From positions 261,115 through 325,114 of the forward strand of contig NZ_NPKH01000011.1 of assembly GCF_002284535.1 (NCBI RefSeq): a stretch of DNA of 64,000 bases, written 5' to 3'. Numbering within the stretch: position 1 is the stretch's first letter; every line of letters starts with the position of its first letter. Of this stretch, positions 46,794 to 54,938 are shown piece after piece. This stretch comes from Mesorhizobium wenxiniae. GTDB taxonomy: Bacteria; Pseudomonadota; Alphaproteobacteria; Rhizobiales; Rhizobiaceae. The position numbers were made by a program, and so were the translations under genes. The notes under the pieces were generated by a model, which was not told where the DNA came from, searched no databases, and saw only the letters and a program-made list of their open reading frames with translations.

Positions 46794-46870
46794 TGGCGCG
46801 CCCGAAGAGATTCGAACTCCTGACCCCCAGATTCGTAGTCTGGTGCTCTATCCAGCTGAGCTACGGGCGC
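46794..46870 (-). tRNA. tRNA-Arg (anticodon ACG)
   Basis: Read on the minus strand: acceptor GCGCCCG pairs with CGGGCGC. The D arm contains AGCTCAGCTGGATAGAGC. The anticodon stem is CCAGA/TCTGG around loop CTACGAA, giving anticodon ACG. The T arm has GTTCGAATC. CCA is encoded (46794-46796). ACG is read as ICG and serves the CGU/CGC/CGA arginine codons. Confidence 0.95.
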
Positions 46871-47066
46871 GCAACAGGCCATGCGTTGCATGGCCCCGCG
46901 ATCCGATCCTTGACGACCGGCCGCGATGTGACGTGTTCCCTAGCGACTGAATTTCCGAAAAGCAAGCCGATCCGGCAAAAGTTTTGTTGTTCGTGCTGGC
47001 CGGCTCTTTGTTCTGCGCAATTCCGGACGGAAAACCGTTACACACTTTTCCTGGAGTTGCTTCGGC

Positions 47067-48554
47067 TCAGGCCGGGCGGCGCAGGCCATTGCGGGCCTGG
47101 TCGAGCCGGACCGGCTGGTCGGGGATGGTGACCGCGAATGTGGTGCGGCCGCCTCTGCTTTCGACAAGCTCCACCGTGCCGCCATGGGCGCGGATCAGTT
47201 CATGGGCGATCGCCAGGCCAAGGCCGGTGCCGCCGCTGCGGGCCGAGCCGCGGAACGCCGCGAACAGGTTCTCGCGCGCCTTCGGCGGCAGGCCGGGTCC
47301 GGTGTCGGTGACGGTGATGCGGCTGACGCTGCCGACGCGCTCGGCCGACACCGCCAACCGGCGTACCACCGCACTTTCCGCATCCGCCGCCATCGCCTGC
47401 ACCGCGTTGCGGCAAAGATTGGTGAGCACGCGAAAAAGCTGATCGGAATCGGCATCCACCTCGAAAGCCGGATCGACGGCATTGACGAATTCGATGCCGC
47501 CTTCGGTGTCGAGCAGGCCGTGGACGTCGTCGACCAGCTGGCGCAGCCTGAGCCTGCGGCGCGAGGGCGGCGGCTCCTGGGTGCGGCCATAGGCGAGCAC
47601 ACCTTCCGAATAGGACACGGCGCGATCAAGCGCGCGCAGCAGCTTCGGCGCGAAGGCCTGCACGGTCGGGTCCTTGACCTGGCGCAGGCGGTCCGACATC
47701 AGCTGCGCCGACGCCAGGATGTTGCGCATATCATGGTTGATCTTCGACACGGCGAGACCAAGGTCGGCGAGATGCTTCTGCTCGGAGAGCATCTTTTGCA
47801 GCCGCTCCTGCATCTGCGAGAGCTCGCGCTCTGCAACGCCGATCTCGTCGGCGCGGGCAGCAGGGCGGATGATCCGCCCGGGGTCGTCGGGCGCCTCGGA
47901 GAAGGCCAGCATCGAGCGCGTCATCGTCCGGATCGGGCCGATCATGATCAGGTCTATTGCGGCATAGACCAGCATGGCGGTGAACAGCGAGATCAGCAGC
48001 GAGACGAAGGCGACGTTGCGCGAATAGATGAGCATGGCATCGCGCAGGCTGTAGTCGGGCATGATCAACTCGAATTCCTTGTCGCTGTCGCCGACCGGGC
48101 CGAAAACGCGCAGCATCCGCTCGCCGCCGAAAAACAGCGTGTCCAAAGCGCCGGTCATGCCCTCGACCAGGCCGACATTGGCGATGTCGATATGCTCATC
48201 GACGTGCGGCGGCATCTCAGCCACGACCAGAAGCCGCGAGACGCCGCCGTCGCGAACGGCGATCGCCTTGGCGCCGATCGCCATCAGCACGTCGTTCTGG
48301 GCTGCGCGGGACAGCGAGGCGGGCTCTCCCTGCACCAGCACGATCGAGACGGCCGCAGCGGTGCTCAGCCTCTCCTTCAGCCAACTCAGCCGGTAGCTGG
48401 CGATCCAGGGCAGAAAGATGAGGACCTCGGCCAGGAGCACGAAGACGATGGTGAGCAGCAGGAGCTTTGTCGACAATCCACGCGACAAAGGCACCCTCCG
48501 GGCGGCCGCCGTCGCCCGATCGGTCCTTTCCTCCGCGGATGGGATTCCACTCAT
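47067..48554 (-). CDS. Membrane sensor histidine kinase
   Basis: 495 aa. TM1 at about 31-52 (LLLLTIVFVLLAEVLIFLPW), a periplasmic sensor part of about 130 residues, TM2 at about 182-205, and a HAMP region (MIGPIRTMTRSMLAFSEAP). The phospho-acceptor helix holds SKINHDMRNILASAQLMSD with His in an H-D-M-R-N setting. The ATPase domain has an N-box NLCRNAVQAM and G-boxes DTGPGLPPKAR and GGTGLGLAIAHEL. No response regulator is adjacent, so it is an orphan kinase here. It diverges from rpmH. Confidence 0.9.
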   Translation of the reverse strand: MSGIPSAEERTDRATAAARRVPLSRGLSTKLLLLTIVFVLLAEVLIFLPWIASYRLSWLKERLSTAAAVSIVLVQGEPASLSRAAQNDVLMAIGAKAIAVRDGGVSRLLVVAEMPPHVDEHIDIANVGLVEGMTGALDTLFFGGERMLRVFGPVGDSDKEFELIMPDYSLRDAMLIYSRNVAFVSLLISLFTAMLVYAAIDLIMIGPIRTMTRSMLAFSEAPDDPGRIIRPAARADEIGVAERELSQMQERLQKMLSEQKHLADLGLAVSKINHDMRNILASAQLMSDRLRQVKDPTVQAFAPKLLRALDRAVSYSEGVLAYGRTQEPPPSRRRLRLRQLVDDVHGLLDTEGGIEFVNAVDPAFEVDADSDQLFRVLTNLCRNAVQAMAADAESAVVRRLAVSAERVGSVSRITVTDTGPGLPPKARENLFAAFRGSARSGGTGLGLAIAHELIRAHGGTVELVESRGGRTTFAVTIPDQPVRLDQARNGLRRPA

Positions 48555-48710
48555 GTTGCTTTTTTCTTCACGATCGCTTGATCAGCCAAGATTAGGCCAT
48601 TGCGGCTTTTTTGCCAATTTCATCCTTCGTCCCAATACGGGATGATACCGCCAAGACTTCGGCCATCACATTTCAGCCAATCGGCTGAGGCGCCGGATGT
48701 CGGCGCCGGA

Positions 48711-48739
48711 TTGACTTCCAAAACCCTTCTTTCTATAAG
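48711..48739 (+). promoter_or_regulatory. Sigma-70 promoter of rpmH-rnpA-yidC
   Basis: TTGACT at 48711-48716 and TATAAG at 48734-48739 are separated by 17 bases, close to the vegetative consensus. It lies about 120 bp before rpmH in the 306-bp gap to the divergent kinase. No other gene is seen in that gap. Confidence 0.65.
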
Positions 48740-48860
48740 CCCGCTCACGCTCGGGCCATTCGTCCCGGCGCGGTTTCGATCGCGCCAAAGCCGGCCCGGC
48801 AAAGCTCCTGTTACAGAGTGACAGAATCAAGAAGGGCCGCACCCCGCGGTATTAAAACAA

Positions 48861-48995
48861 ATGAAGCGTACCTACCAACCGTCCAAACTCGTCCGCAAAC
48901 GTCGGCACGGTTTTCGTGCCCGCATGGCCACCAAGGGTGGTCGTGGCGTCGTCGCAGCCCGCCGCAACCGCGGTCGCAAGCGGCTCAGCGCCTGA
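48861..48995 (+). CDS. rpmH: 50S ribosomal protein L34
   Basis: 44 aa, very basic: [20 protein letters not shown], then [20 protein letters not shown] and RLSA. This is the full L34 sequence pattern and length. It is followed by rnpA and yidC, the common bacterial order. L34 sits in domain III of 23S rRNA. Confidence 0.98.
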   Translation: MKRTYQPSKLVRKRRHGFRARMATKGGRGVVAARRNRGRKRLSA

Positions 48996-49011
48996 ACGGA
49001 AGACGAGATCG

Positions 49012-49365
49012 TTGCCCGCAACCGGCAAGCCAGTGGGAGCACATCCCAAGCGGCTTCTGAAACGCGCGGAATTCCTGGCTGTCCGGCGTGGCGAGAAGCG
49101 CCGCGGGCGGCTTTTTCTCGTCGAGGTTCTGGGCCGCAGCGACGCAGAGGCGCCTCGCGTCGGCTACACGGTCACCAAGAAGGTCGGCAATGCAGTCGTC
49201 CGCAACCGCATCCGGCGACGGCTGAGAGAAGCCGTGCGCACGCATGCCGCGGGTGACATGGAGCCTGGCAATGACTATGTCATCGTCGGGCGCGAAGATG
49301 TGCTTACCATTCCGTTCGGCCAGTTGAAGGCCGAACTCTCCCGCAGACTGCGCGGAACACGATAG
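49012..49365 (+). CDS. rnpA: Ribonuclease P protein component
   Basis: 117 aa. The RNR motif region [20 protein letters not shown] is at about 57-76, with [17 protein letters not shown] earlier. It binds RNase P RNA and helps mature tRNA 5' ends. I place the start at TTG 49012, 16 bp after rpmH. The frame stays open back to a GTG at 48916 inside rpmH, so a longer overlapping start is possible. Confidence 0.93.
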   Translation: MPATGKPVGAHPKRLLKRAEFLAVRRGEKRRGRLFLVEVLGRSDAEAPRVGYTVTKKVGNAVVRNRIRRRLREAVRTHAAGDMEPGNDYVIVGREDVLTIPFGQLKAELSRRLRGTR

Positions 49366-49378
49366 GCCAAGGCTTTCG

Positions 49379-51202
49379 ATGGAAAACAACCGGAACTTCT
49401 TCATCACCATCGCGCTGTCGGTGCTGATCCTGTCGCTTTGGCAGTATTTTTACGTGATGCCTTACAGCGAGGCGCAACGCGAGGCGGCCCGTATACAAGA
49501 GCAGCGGATTGCGGAGCAGAAGAAGGCGGCCGAAGGCGCCAGTCCTGGCAGCAGCGAAACGCCGGTGCCGCAGCAAGGCGCGATTCCTAATGCACCCAAT
49601 GCACCGGGGACCGATGGCGCGACGCCTGCCGGCCGCGAGCAGGCGCTGGCGTCGACGAAGCGCGTCAGGATCGACACGCCGAGCCTGGAGGGCTCGATCA
49701 ATCTCACCGGCGCCCGTCTCGACGACCTCAAGCTCAAGCACTACACGCTTACGGTCGATAAAAACTCGCCCGAGATCGAACTGCTCAACCCGGCAGCGCT
49801 GCCCACTGGCTACTATGCCGAGATCGGATTTGTCGGCAGCGACAAGACCGGCACGGTGCCGGGCCCGGAAACCGTGTGGACCGTCGATGGCAATGCCACG
49901 CTGACGCCGGCGACCCCGGTTACGCTGAGCTTCACCAACGACAAGGGCCTGACCTTCAAGCGCACGTTCTCCGTCGACAGCGACTATATGTTCACGGTCT
50001 CGGACACGGTGCAGAATTCAGGCTCAACCCCAGTCACCCTGTCGAATTACGGCCGCGTCACCCGCTTCGACAAGCCTGCCGTTGCCAGCATCTATGTGCT
50101 GCATGAAGGGCTGATCGGCGTCACCGGCACGGAAGGCCTGCAGGAACACAAATACGCGGCCGTCGAGGAGGACAAGCAGTACACGCCGGGCAAGTCGACC
50201 GATGGCTGGCTGGGCATCACCGACAAATACTGGGCGGTGACGCTGGTGCCGACCGAGAAGCAGCCGTTCCAGCCGCGTTACGCTTATTTCGAGGACGGCC
50301 GCCCGCGCTACCAAGCCGACTTCCTCACCGACCCGATCACCGTTGATGCCGGCCAGTCGGCGACGGTCGAGACCGAAATCTTCGCCGGCGCCAAGGAAGT
50401 CGCCAAGGTCAACGCCTATGCGGAAGATCGCCATATCAGGCTGTTCGACCGTTTGATCGATTGGGGATGGTTCATCTGGATCACCAAGCCGATGTTCTAC
50501 CTGATCGACACGATGTACAAATTCTTCGGCAATTTCGGCCTGGCGATCCTGGCCACCACCGTCGTCGTCAAGGCCGTCTTCTATCCGCTCGCCAACAAGT
50601 CCTACGCGTCGATGGCGAACATGAAGAAGGTGCAGCCCAAGATGCTCGAGATCCGCGAGAAATACGCGGACGACAAGATGAAGCAGCAACAGGCGATGAT
50701 GGAGCTCTACAAAACCGAGAAGATCAATCCGCTCGCCGGCTGCTGGCCGGTGGCGCTGCAGATTCCAGTCTTCTTCGCGCTCTACAAGGTGCTCTACATC
50801 ACCATCGAGATGCGGCACGCACCGTTCTTCGGCTGGATCCAGGATCTGGCGGCGCCCGACCCGACCTCGATCTTCAACCTGTTCGGCCTCATTCCGATCG
50901 CTCTGCCGGACATGTTGATGATCGGCGTTTGGCCGCTGATCATGGGCCTGACCATGTTCCTGCAGATGCGCATGAACCCGACGCCGCCGGACCCGACACA
51001 GGCCATGATCTTCACCTGGATGCCGGTGGTCTTCACGTTCATGATGGCCGGTTTTCCGGCCGGCCTCGTCATCTACTGGGCCTGGAACAATCTGCTTTCG
51101 ATCATCCAGCAAGGCGTGATCATGAAGCGGCAGGGCGCCAAGATCGAATTGTGGGACAATCTGGTCGCGCTGTTCCGGAAGAAACCGTCGCCGGCGGAAT
51201 AG
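49379..51202 (+). CDS. yidC: Membrane protein insertase YidC
   Basis: 607 aa. N-terminal TM helix (NFFITIALSVLILSLWQYFY), a variable linker, the large periplasmic beta domain (about 90-340), and the 60KD_IMP core from about residue 375 with five TM helices. KSYASMANMKKVQPKMLEIR and PLAGCWPVALQIPVFFALYK are conserved core segments, including the Arg-containing groove region. It starts 13 bp after rnpA. A strong terminator follows. Confidence 0.97.
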   Translation: MENNRNFFITIALSVLILSLWQYFYVMPYSEAQREAARIQEQRIAEQKKAAEGASPGSSETPVPQQGAIPNAPNAPGTDGATPAGREQALASTKRVRIDTPSLEGSINLTGARLDDLKLKHYTLTVDKNSPEIELLNPAALPTGYYAEIGFVGSDKTGTVPGPETVWTVDGNATLTPATPVTLSFTNDKGLTFKRTFSVDSDYMFTVSDTVQNSGSTPVTLSNYGRVTRFDKPAVASIYVLHEGLIGVTGTEGLQEHKYAAVEEDKQYTPGKSTDGWLGITDKYWAVTLVPTEKQPFQPRYAYFEDGRPRYQADFLTDPITVDAGQSATVETEIFAGAKEVAKVNAYAEDRHIRLFDRLIDWGWFIWITKPMFYLIDTMYKFFGNFGLAILATTVVVKAVFYPLANKSYASMANMKKVQPKMLEIREKYADDKMKQQQAMMELYKTEKINPLAGCWPVALQIPVFFALYKVLYITIEMRHAPFFGWIQDLAAPDPTSIFNLFGLIPIALPDMLMIGVWPLIMGLTMFLQMRMNPTPPDPTQAMIFTWMPVVFTFMMAGFPAGLVIYWAWNNLLSIIQQGVIMKRQGAKIELWDNLVALFRKKPSPAE

Positions 51203-51228
51203 AAGGCGCTCGCTTTTTGTGAATCCAG

Positions 51229-51254
51229 AAAAGCCCCGGACCGGGGCTTTTTTT
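51229..51254 (+). terminator. Rho-independent terminator after yidC
   Basis: AAAAGCCCC (51229-51237), loop GGACC, GGGGCTTTT (51243-51251) and a run of T. A perfect 9-bp stem with T tail 27 bp after the yidC stop ends the rpmH-rnpA-yidC operon. Confidence 0.9.
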
Positions 51255-51456
51255 GGGACGAGCCGAGCCGCCGGCGAGCGGCGAAACCCGTCGGCCCGGC
51301 GGTAGACGCCGCCGCGACACATCCCTATAAGCTCGCTGTCGTTTCAGGAGCGCTCCGTCGATGAACAGGTAAGGATGATCCGCTGCGCACGCGGTTGGCT
51401 GCCGGGCGGATCGCGCTATTTTGACCTTGCCTGTTTTTCGTCGATGGAGCCACGCC

Positions 51457-52095
51457 ATGATCGGACCCAACCCCAACATCAAGCACCCGATCCCGATGCA
51501 TACCCGCGTCGGTTTCCTGAAGGGACTGGTCACGGCGCCGAACATCGAGATCGGCGACTTCACCTATTATGACGATCCGGACGGGCCGGACAAATTCGCC
51601 GAGCGGTGCGTGCTGCATCATTATCCATTCATCGGCGACCGGCTGATCATCGGCAAGTTCTGCGCCATCGCCGAGGGCGCGCGCTTCATCATGAACGGCG
51701 CCAATCATGCCATGTCCGGCTTTTCGACCTATCCGTTCAACATCTTCGGTCATGGCTGGGAAGAGGGTTTCGATCCGGCTACCTGGTCGAAGGAATTGCG
51801 CGGCGACACGGTGCTCGGCAATGATGTATGGATCGGCATGGAAGCGGCGATCCTGCCCGGCGTGACGATCGGCCATGGCGCCATCGTTGCGGCAAAATCG
51901 GTGGTGACGCATGACGTGCCACCCTATGCGATCGTCGCCGGCAATGCGGCCCAGGTGGTGAAGATGCGGTTCGACGACAGGACCATCTGGCGGCTTTTGG
52001 CGGCGGCGTGGTGGGATTGGCCGGTGGAAAAGATCAGCCGCAACCTCAATGCCATTCGTGGCGCCGATATTTCTCTTCTGGAGGCAGCGGTTTGA
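51457..52095 (+). CDS. CatB/Vat-like hexapeptide acetyltransferase
   Basis: 212 aa, left-handed beta-helix acyltransferase. [40 protein letters not shown] (with the catalytic His) and [15 protein letters not shown] are hallmarks of the Vat/CatB xenobiotic acetyltransferases. Then come hexapeptide turns [20 protein letters not shown]. It would use acetyl-CoA; the acceptor is unknown, and many chromosomal members have no proven link to resistance. GGAG precedes the ATG at 51457. Its stop overlaps the engB start (TTGA). Confidence 0.9.
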   Translation: MIGPNPNIKHPIPMHTRVGFLKGLVTAPNIEIGDFTYYDDPDGPDKFAERCVLHHYPFIGDRLIIGKFCAIAEGARFIMNGANHAMSGFSTYPFNIFGHGWEEGFDPATWSKELRGDTVLGNDVWIGMEAAILPGVTIGHGAIVAAKSVVTHDVPPYAIVAGNAAQVVKMRFDDRTIWRLLAAAWWDWPVEKISRNLNAIRGADISLLEAAV

Positions 52096-52751
52096 ACGCG
52101 TTGAACAAGACCGTGATCGGCATCGAGCTGTTCACGCGGCCGTGGATCTTCATCCGCGGCGTGCCGGCAATGAAGTTCCTGCCGCCGGAGGGGCCGCCGG
52201 AGATCGCCTTTGCCGGCCGCTCGAATGTCGGCAAATCGTCGCTGATCAACGCCCTGGTCAATCAGAAGGGGCTGGCGCGCACGTCCAACACGCCGGGGCG
52301 GACGCAGGAACTCAATTATTTCGTTCCGGGTGGATTTTCCGGCGAAGGCGCCGACCTGCCGCCGATGGCGCTGATCGACATGCCGGGCTACGGCTACGCC
52401 ACCGCTCCCAAGGAGAAGGTCGACGACTGGACGAAACTCGTCTTCGACTATCTCAAGGGCCGGGTCACGCTGAAGCGGGTCTATGTGCTGATCGACGCCC
52501 GCCATGGCATCAAGGCCAAGGATGACGAAGTGCTGTCGCTGCTCGACAAGGCGGCGGTCTCCTACCAGATCGTGCTGACCAAGACCGACAAGATCAAGGC
52601 GGCCGGCGTGCCGCGATTGATCGAAGAGACACTGCAGAAGATCAAGAAGCGGCCGGCCGCGTTTCCGTTCGTTCTCGCCACGTCGTCGGAAAAGAGCGAG
52701 GGCCTTGAGGAATTGCGCGCGGCGATCGTGCTGGCGGCCAATGGCGGCTAA
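52092..52751 (+). CDS. engB: Ribosome biogenesis GTP-binding protein EngB/YihA
   Basis: 219 aa. GTPase motifs in order: G1 GRSNVGKSS near 43-51, G2 Thr in [11 protein letters not shown]3 DMPGYGYA, G4 LTKTDKI and the G5-like ATSSEKSEG. EngB acts in late 50S assembly. The start is probably TTG 52092, with GGAGG seven bases before, overlapping the previous stop by four bases (TTGA). So it is translated in step with the acetyltransferase. Confidence 0.95.
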   Translation: MNALNKTVIGIELFTRPWIFIRGVPAMKFLPPEGPPEIAFAGRSNVGKSSLINALVNQKGLARTSNTPGRTQELNYFVPGGFSGEGADLPPMALIDMPGYGYATAPKEKVDDWTKLVFDYLKGRVTLKRVYVLIDARHGIKAKDDEVLSLLDKAAVSYQIVLTKTDKIKAAGVPRLIEETLQKIKKRPAAFPFVLATSSEKSEGLEELRAAIVLAANGG

Positions 52752-52854
52752 TGCATGTCGCGCAAAAGCGTGCAGCGGTTTTGCGATGACGACATGCAAA
52801 AAACAACAACCTAAAGCGCGTCGCGTGAGGCCGGTCAAACGCGACGCGCTTTTA
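52749..52854. repeat. Dispersed palindromic repeat, copy 1 (acts as terminator)
   Basis: It begins at the engB stop codon. Two hairpins are seen: GCATGTCG/CGACATGC with CGCAAAA/TTTTGCG inside, and a 14-bp perfect stem AAAGCGCGTCGCGT/ACGCGACGCGCTTT. It ends in the tetR stop codon. A second copy lies at 56571-56674, with about five mismatches and two single-base indels. The second hairpin is a good bidirectional terminator between engB and tetR. Confidence 0.85.
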
Positions 52855-53571
52855 GGGCTTTGCCTCTAGTGCTATCGTCTGGGTGCTTTCTTCCGTAGCA
52901 AGCCTTTCTGTGCCGTAAGCCTTCAGGAACATGCCGACGCCCGACCTGACGATGTGGTCAATTTCATCCGGGCTCGGCGCTTTGGTGCGGTAGGCGAATA
53001 TGCACTGGCGGAAGAGACCTGCCAGGCACAGTTCGGTGAACTGATAGGCGGCAAGGTCGACATCGTCGATCTTGAGCAGGCCGCGTTCGACGGCGGCATT
53101 GAGAAAAACAACGACCTTGTCGTGGCCGCGTTTCGGGCCGCGTTCGTAAAAACGCGCGCCAAGTTCGGGAATCCTGTCGGACGCGCCGATTACCGTGCGC
53201 TGCGCCTGGATGACCTTGGCCGAGGTGATCTTGAGGGACAGCACCTTGCCGAACTTCACCAGCGTCTCGCGAAGGTCGTCGGCGCGGTCGAGCATATCGT
53301 ACATGTTCTTGAAGATCGTGCCGCGCTCTTCCTCGATCAGCGCCTCGAACAGTTCTTCCTTGTTGGCGAAATAGACATAGATCGTGCCCTTGGAGACGCC
53401 GGCCTCACGGGTGATGTCGTTCATAGACGCCGCTTCGAAGCCCTTGTCGATGAAGACACGGCGCGCGCCCTCGATGATCTGGCTGCGCTTGACCGGGTCC
53501 TGTCCCGCCGCGGGGCGGCCGCGACGCAGGCCATCCAGCAGATCGCACTGGTCCTTGTCGGGTTCGGTCAT
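52852..53571 (-). CDS. TetR-family regulator of emrAB
   Basis: 239 aa. HTH at about 28-75: RSQIIEGARRVFIDKGFEAA, ITREAGVSKGTIYVYFANKE. The C-terminal ligand domain is helical. It diverges from emrA with a 163-bp gap holding two GAACCG-N2-CGGTTC sites, its probable operators. TetR/EmrAB arrangements are known in rhizobia, where plant flavonoids can act as inducers; that link is inference here. Confidence 0.92.
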   Translation of the reverse strand: MTEPDKDQCDLLDGLRRGRPAAGQDPVKRSQIIEGARRVFIDKGFEAASMNDITREAGVSKGTIYVYFANKEELFEALIEEERGTIFKNMYDMLDRADDLRETLVKFGKVLSLKITSAKVIQAQRTVIGASDRIPELGARFYERGPKRGHDKVVVFLNAAVERGLLKIDDVDLAAYQFTELCLAGLFRQCIFAYRTKAPSPDEIDHIVRSGVGMFLKAYGTERLATEESTQTIALEAKP

Positions 53572-53595
53572 AGTGTCACACCTCGAAAAATATTC

Positions 53596-53672
53596 GAACC
53601 GATCGGTTCGATCACCCTTGATATGGGCCGCTCTCCGCGCTAAGTCAACCTTCGCATCGAACCGAACGGTTC
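53596..53672. promoter_or_regulatory. Two TetR operators in the tetR-emrA promoter
   Basis: GAACCGATCGGTTC (53596-53609) and GAACCGAACGGTTC (53659-53672) are two identical-arm palindromes, centres 63 bp apart, about six DNA turns. The first extends to a 16-bp perfect palindrome (CGAACCGATCGGTTCG). Their placing suits shared repression of both genes. Confidence 0.75.
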
Positions 53673-53691
53673 AGTCTTACTGATTGTTTCC

Positions 53692-53734
53692 AGAGAGATG
53701 CCCAGTTTCTAGAGAGATGCCCAGAGAGATCCCC
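53692..53734 (+). repeat. Triple 12-bp repeat at the emrA ribosome site
   Basis: AGAGAGATGCCC (53692-53703), AGAGAGATGCCC (53711-53722) and AGAGAGATCCCC (53723-53734), the last two directly adjoining and ending at the emrA ATG. Each copy carries a purine-rich ribosome-site-like AGAGAG; the first two also carry an ATG. Slippage here could alter emrA translation. Confidence 0.7.
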
Positions 53735-54916
53735 ATGTCCTCGAACGCGACCCCCACCGCCGAAGTCCGCCCCTTCCCCAACGCCAAGATCGCGCCAGCA
53801 ACCGAAGCGCCGAACGCACCGACTGAGCCGGCAATAAGGCCTCCGGCCGAGGCGCCGACGAAAAAGAAACGTTCGGCACGCTCCCTTCTGTTGCCGATCA
53901 TCGCGCTTGGCTTGCTGGGCGCAGCTGCCTGGTATGGCTACGATTACTGGACCGACGGGCGCTTCATGATCTCAACCGACGACGCCTATGTCCAGGCCGA
54001 CATGGCATTCATTTCGCCGAAAATTTCCGGCTATGTCGATCAGGTCAAGGTGACCGAGAACCAGCAGGTCAAGGCCGGCGACCCGCTGCTGGTCGTCGAC
54101 AATGGCGACTACAAAATAGCGGTCGCCCAAGCCGAGGCCCAGATCGCCACCTTGAGCAAGACGCTCGACCGTATCGAGGCCCAGACCGAGGCGGCGCGTG
54201 CATCGCTCGAGCAGGCGCAGGCGCAGAAGACCGCCGACCAGGCCGCCGCCGCCAATGCGGCGCGTGTTCAAACGCGCGCCGCCCAATTGCTCAAGACACA
54301 TGTCGGCACCCAGGCCCAGCTGGATGATGCCCAGACCGCGGTCGAGCAGGCCAATGCCGCCCTTGTAGGTGCCGACGCCCAGATCGCCGCGGCGCAGGCC
54401 AATATCGGTGTGCTTCAGGCGCAGCGCGCGGAGACGGCGAGCACGCTGGCGTCGCTGCAGCTTGCCCGGGACAAGGCCGCGCGGGACCTGTCCTTCACCG
54501 TGCTGCGCGCGCCCTATGACGGTGTGGTCGGCAACCGCTCGGTCGAGCAGGGCGACCTGATCAGCCCCGGACAGAAGCTCGCCGTCATCGTGCCGATGGA
54601 CAAGCTCTACATCGTCGCCAATTTCAAGGAGACCCAGCTTGCCCGGCTGGTGCCCGGCGAAAAGGTCCGAATATCGGTCGACGCGATCGACGGCCAGGAT
54701 TTCGAAGGCACCGTCTCGTCCCTGGCGCCGGCATCCGGCGCGGTGTTCTCGCTGCTGCCACCGGAAAACGCCACCGGCAATTTCACCAAGGTCGTGCAGC
54801 GCGTCCCGGTTCGCATCGACGTGCCGGCGGATGTGCTGAAGACAGGCAAGCTGCGCGCCGGCCTCAGCGTCGTCGTGGCCGTCGACAGCCGCACCGCGCC
54901 GGCCGCGTCGAACTGA
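53735..54916 (+). CDS. emrA: Membrane-fusion (HlyD-type) subunit of EmrAB efflux pump
   Basis: 393 aa. A Pro-rich N-terminal cytoplasmic part, TM at about 52-70 (LLLPIIALGLLGAAAWYGYD), then the lipoyl half (TDDAYVQADMAFISPKISGY), a long helical hairpin rich in Ala and Gln (about 130-260), and the second lipoyl half (LRAPYDGVVGNRSVEQGDLI). It links the inner-membrane pump to an outer-membrane channel. The ATG at 53735 is preferred; one at 53717 is also in frame. It starts the emrAB operon. Confidence 0.92.
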   Translation: MSSNATPTAEVRPFPNAKIAPATEAPNAPTEPAIRPPAEAPTKKKRSARSLLLPIIALGLLGAAAWYGYDYWTDGRFMISTDDAYVQADMAFISPKISGYVDQVKVTENQQVKAGDPLLVVDNGDYKIAVAQAEAQIATLSKTLDRIEAQTEAARASLEQAQAQKTADQAAAANAARVQTRAAQLLKTHVGTQAQLDDAQTAVEQANAALVGADAQIAAAQANIGVLQAQRAETASTLASLQLARDKAARDLSFTVLRAPYDGVVGNRSVEQGDLISPGQKLAVIVPMDKLYIVANFKETQLARLVPGEKVRISVDAIDGQDFEGTVSSLAPASGAVFSLLPPENATGNFTKVVQRVPVRIDVPADVLKTGKLRAGLSVVVAVDSRTAPAASN

Positions 54917-54938
54917 GCGGCCGCTTGGGAGCACTGGC

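Noticed and set aside
46877..46895. Hairpin GGCCATGC/GCATGGCC upstream of the tRNA considered as terminator of the kinase gene
   Set aside because: The stem is perfect, but it lies about 170 bp after the kinase stop and has no T run, so it is not called.
48916..49011. Upstream GTG start for rnpA inside rpmH
   Set aside because: The extra 32 residues (starting [20 protein letters not shown]) do not look like RnpA, and a TTG start gives the usual length. It is kept only as a low-interest finding.
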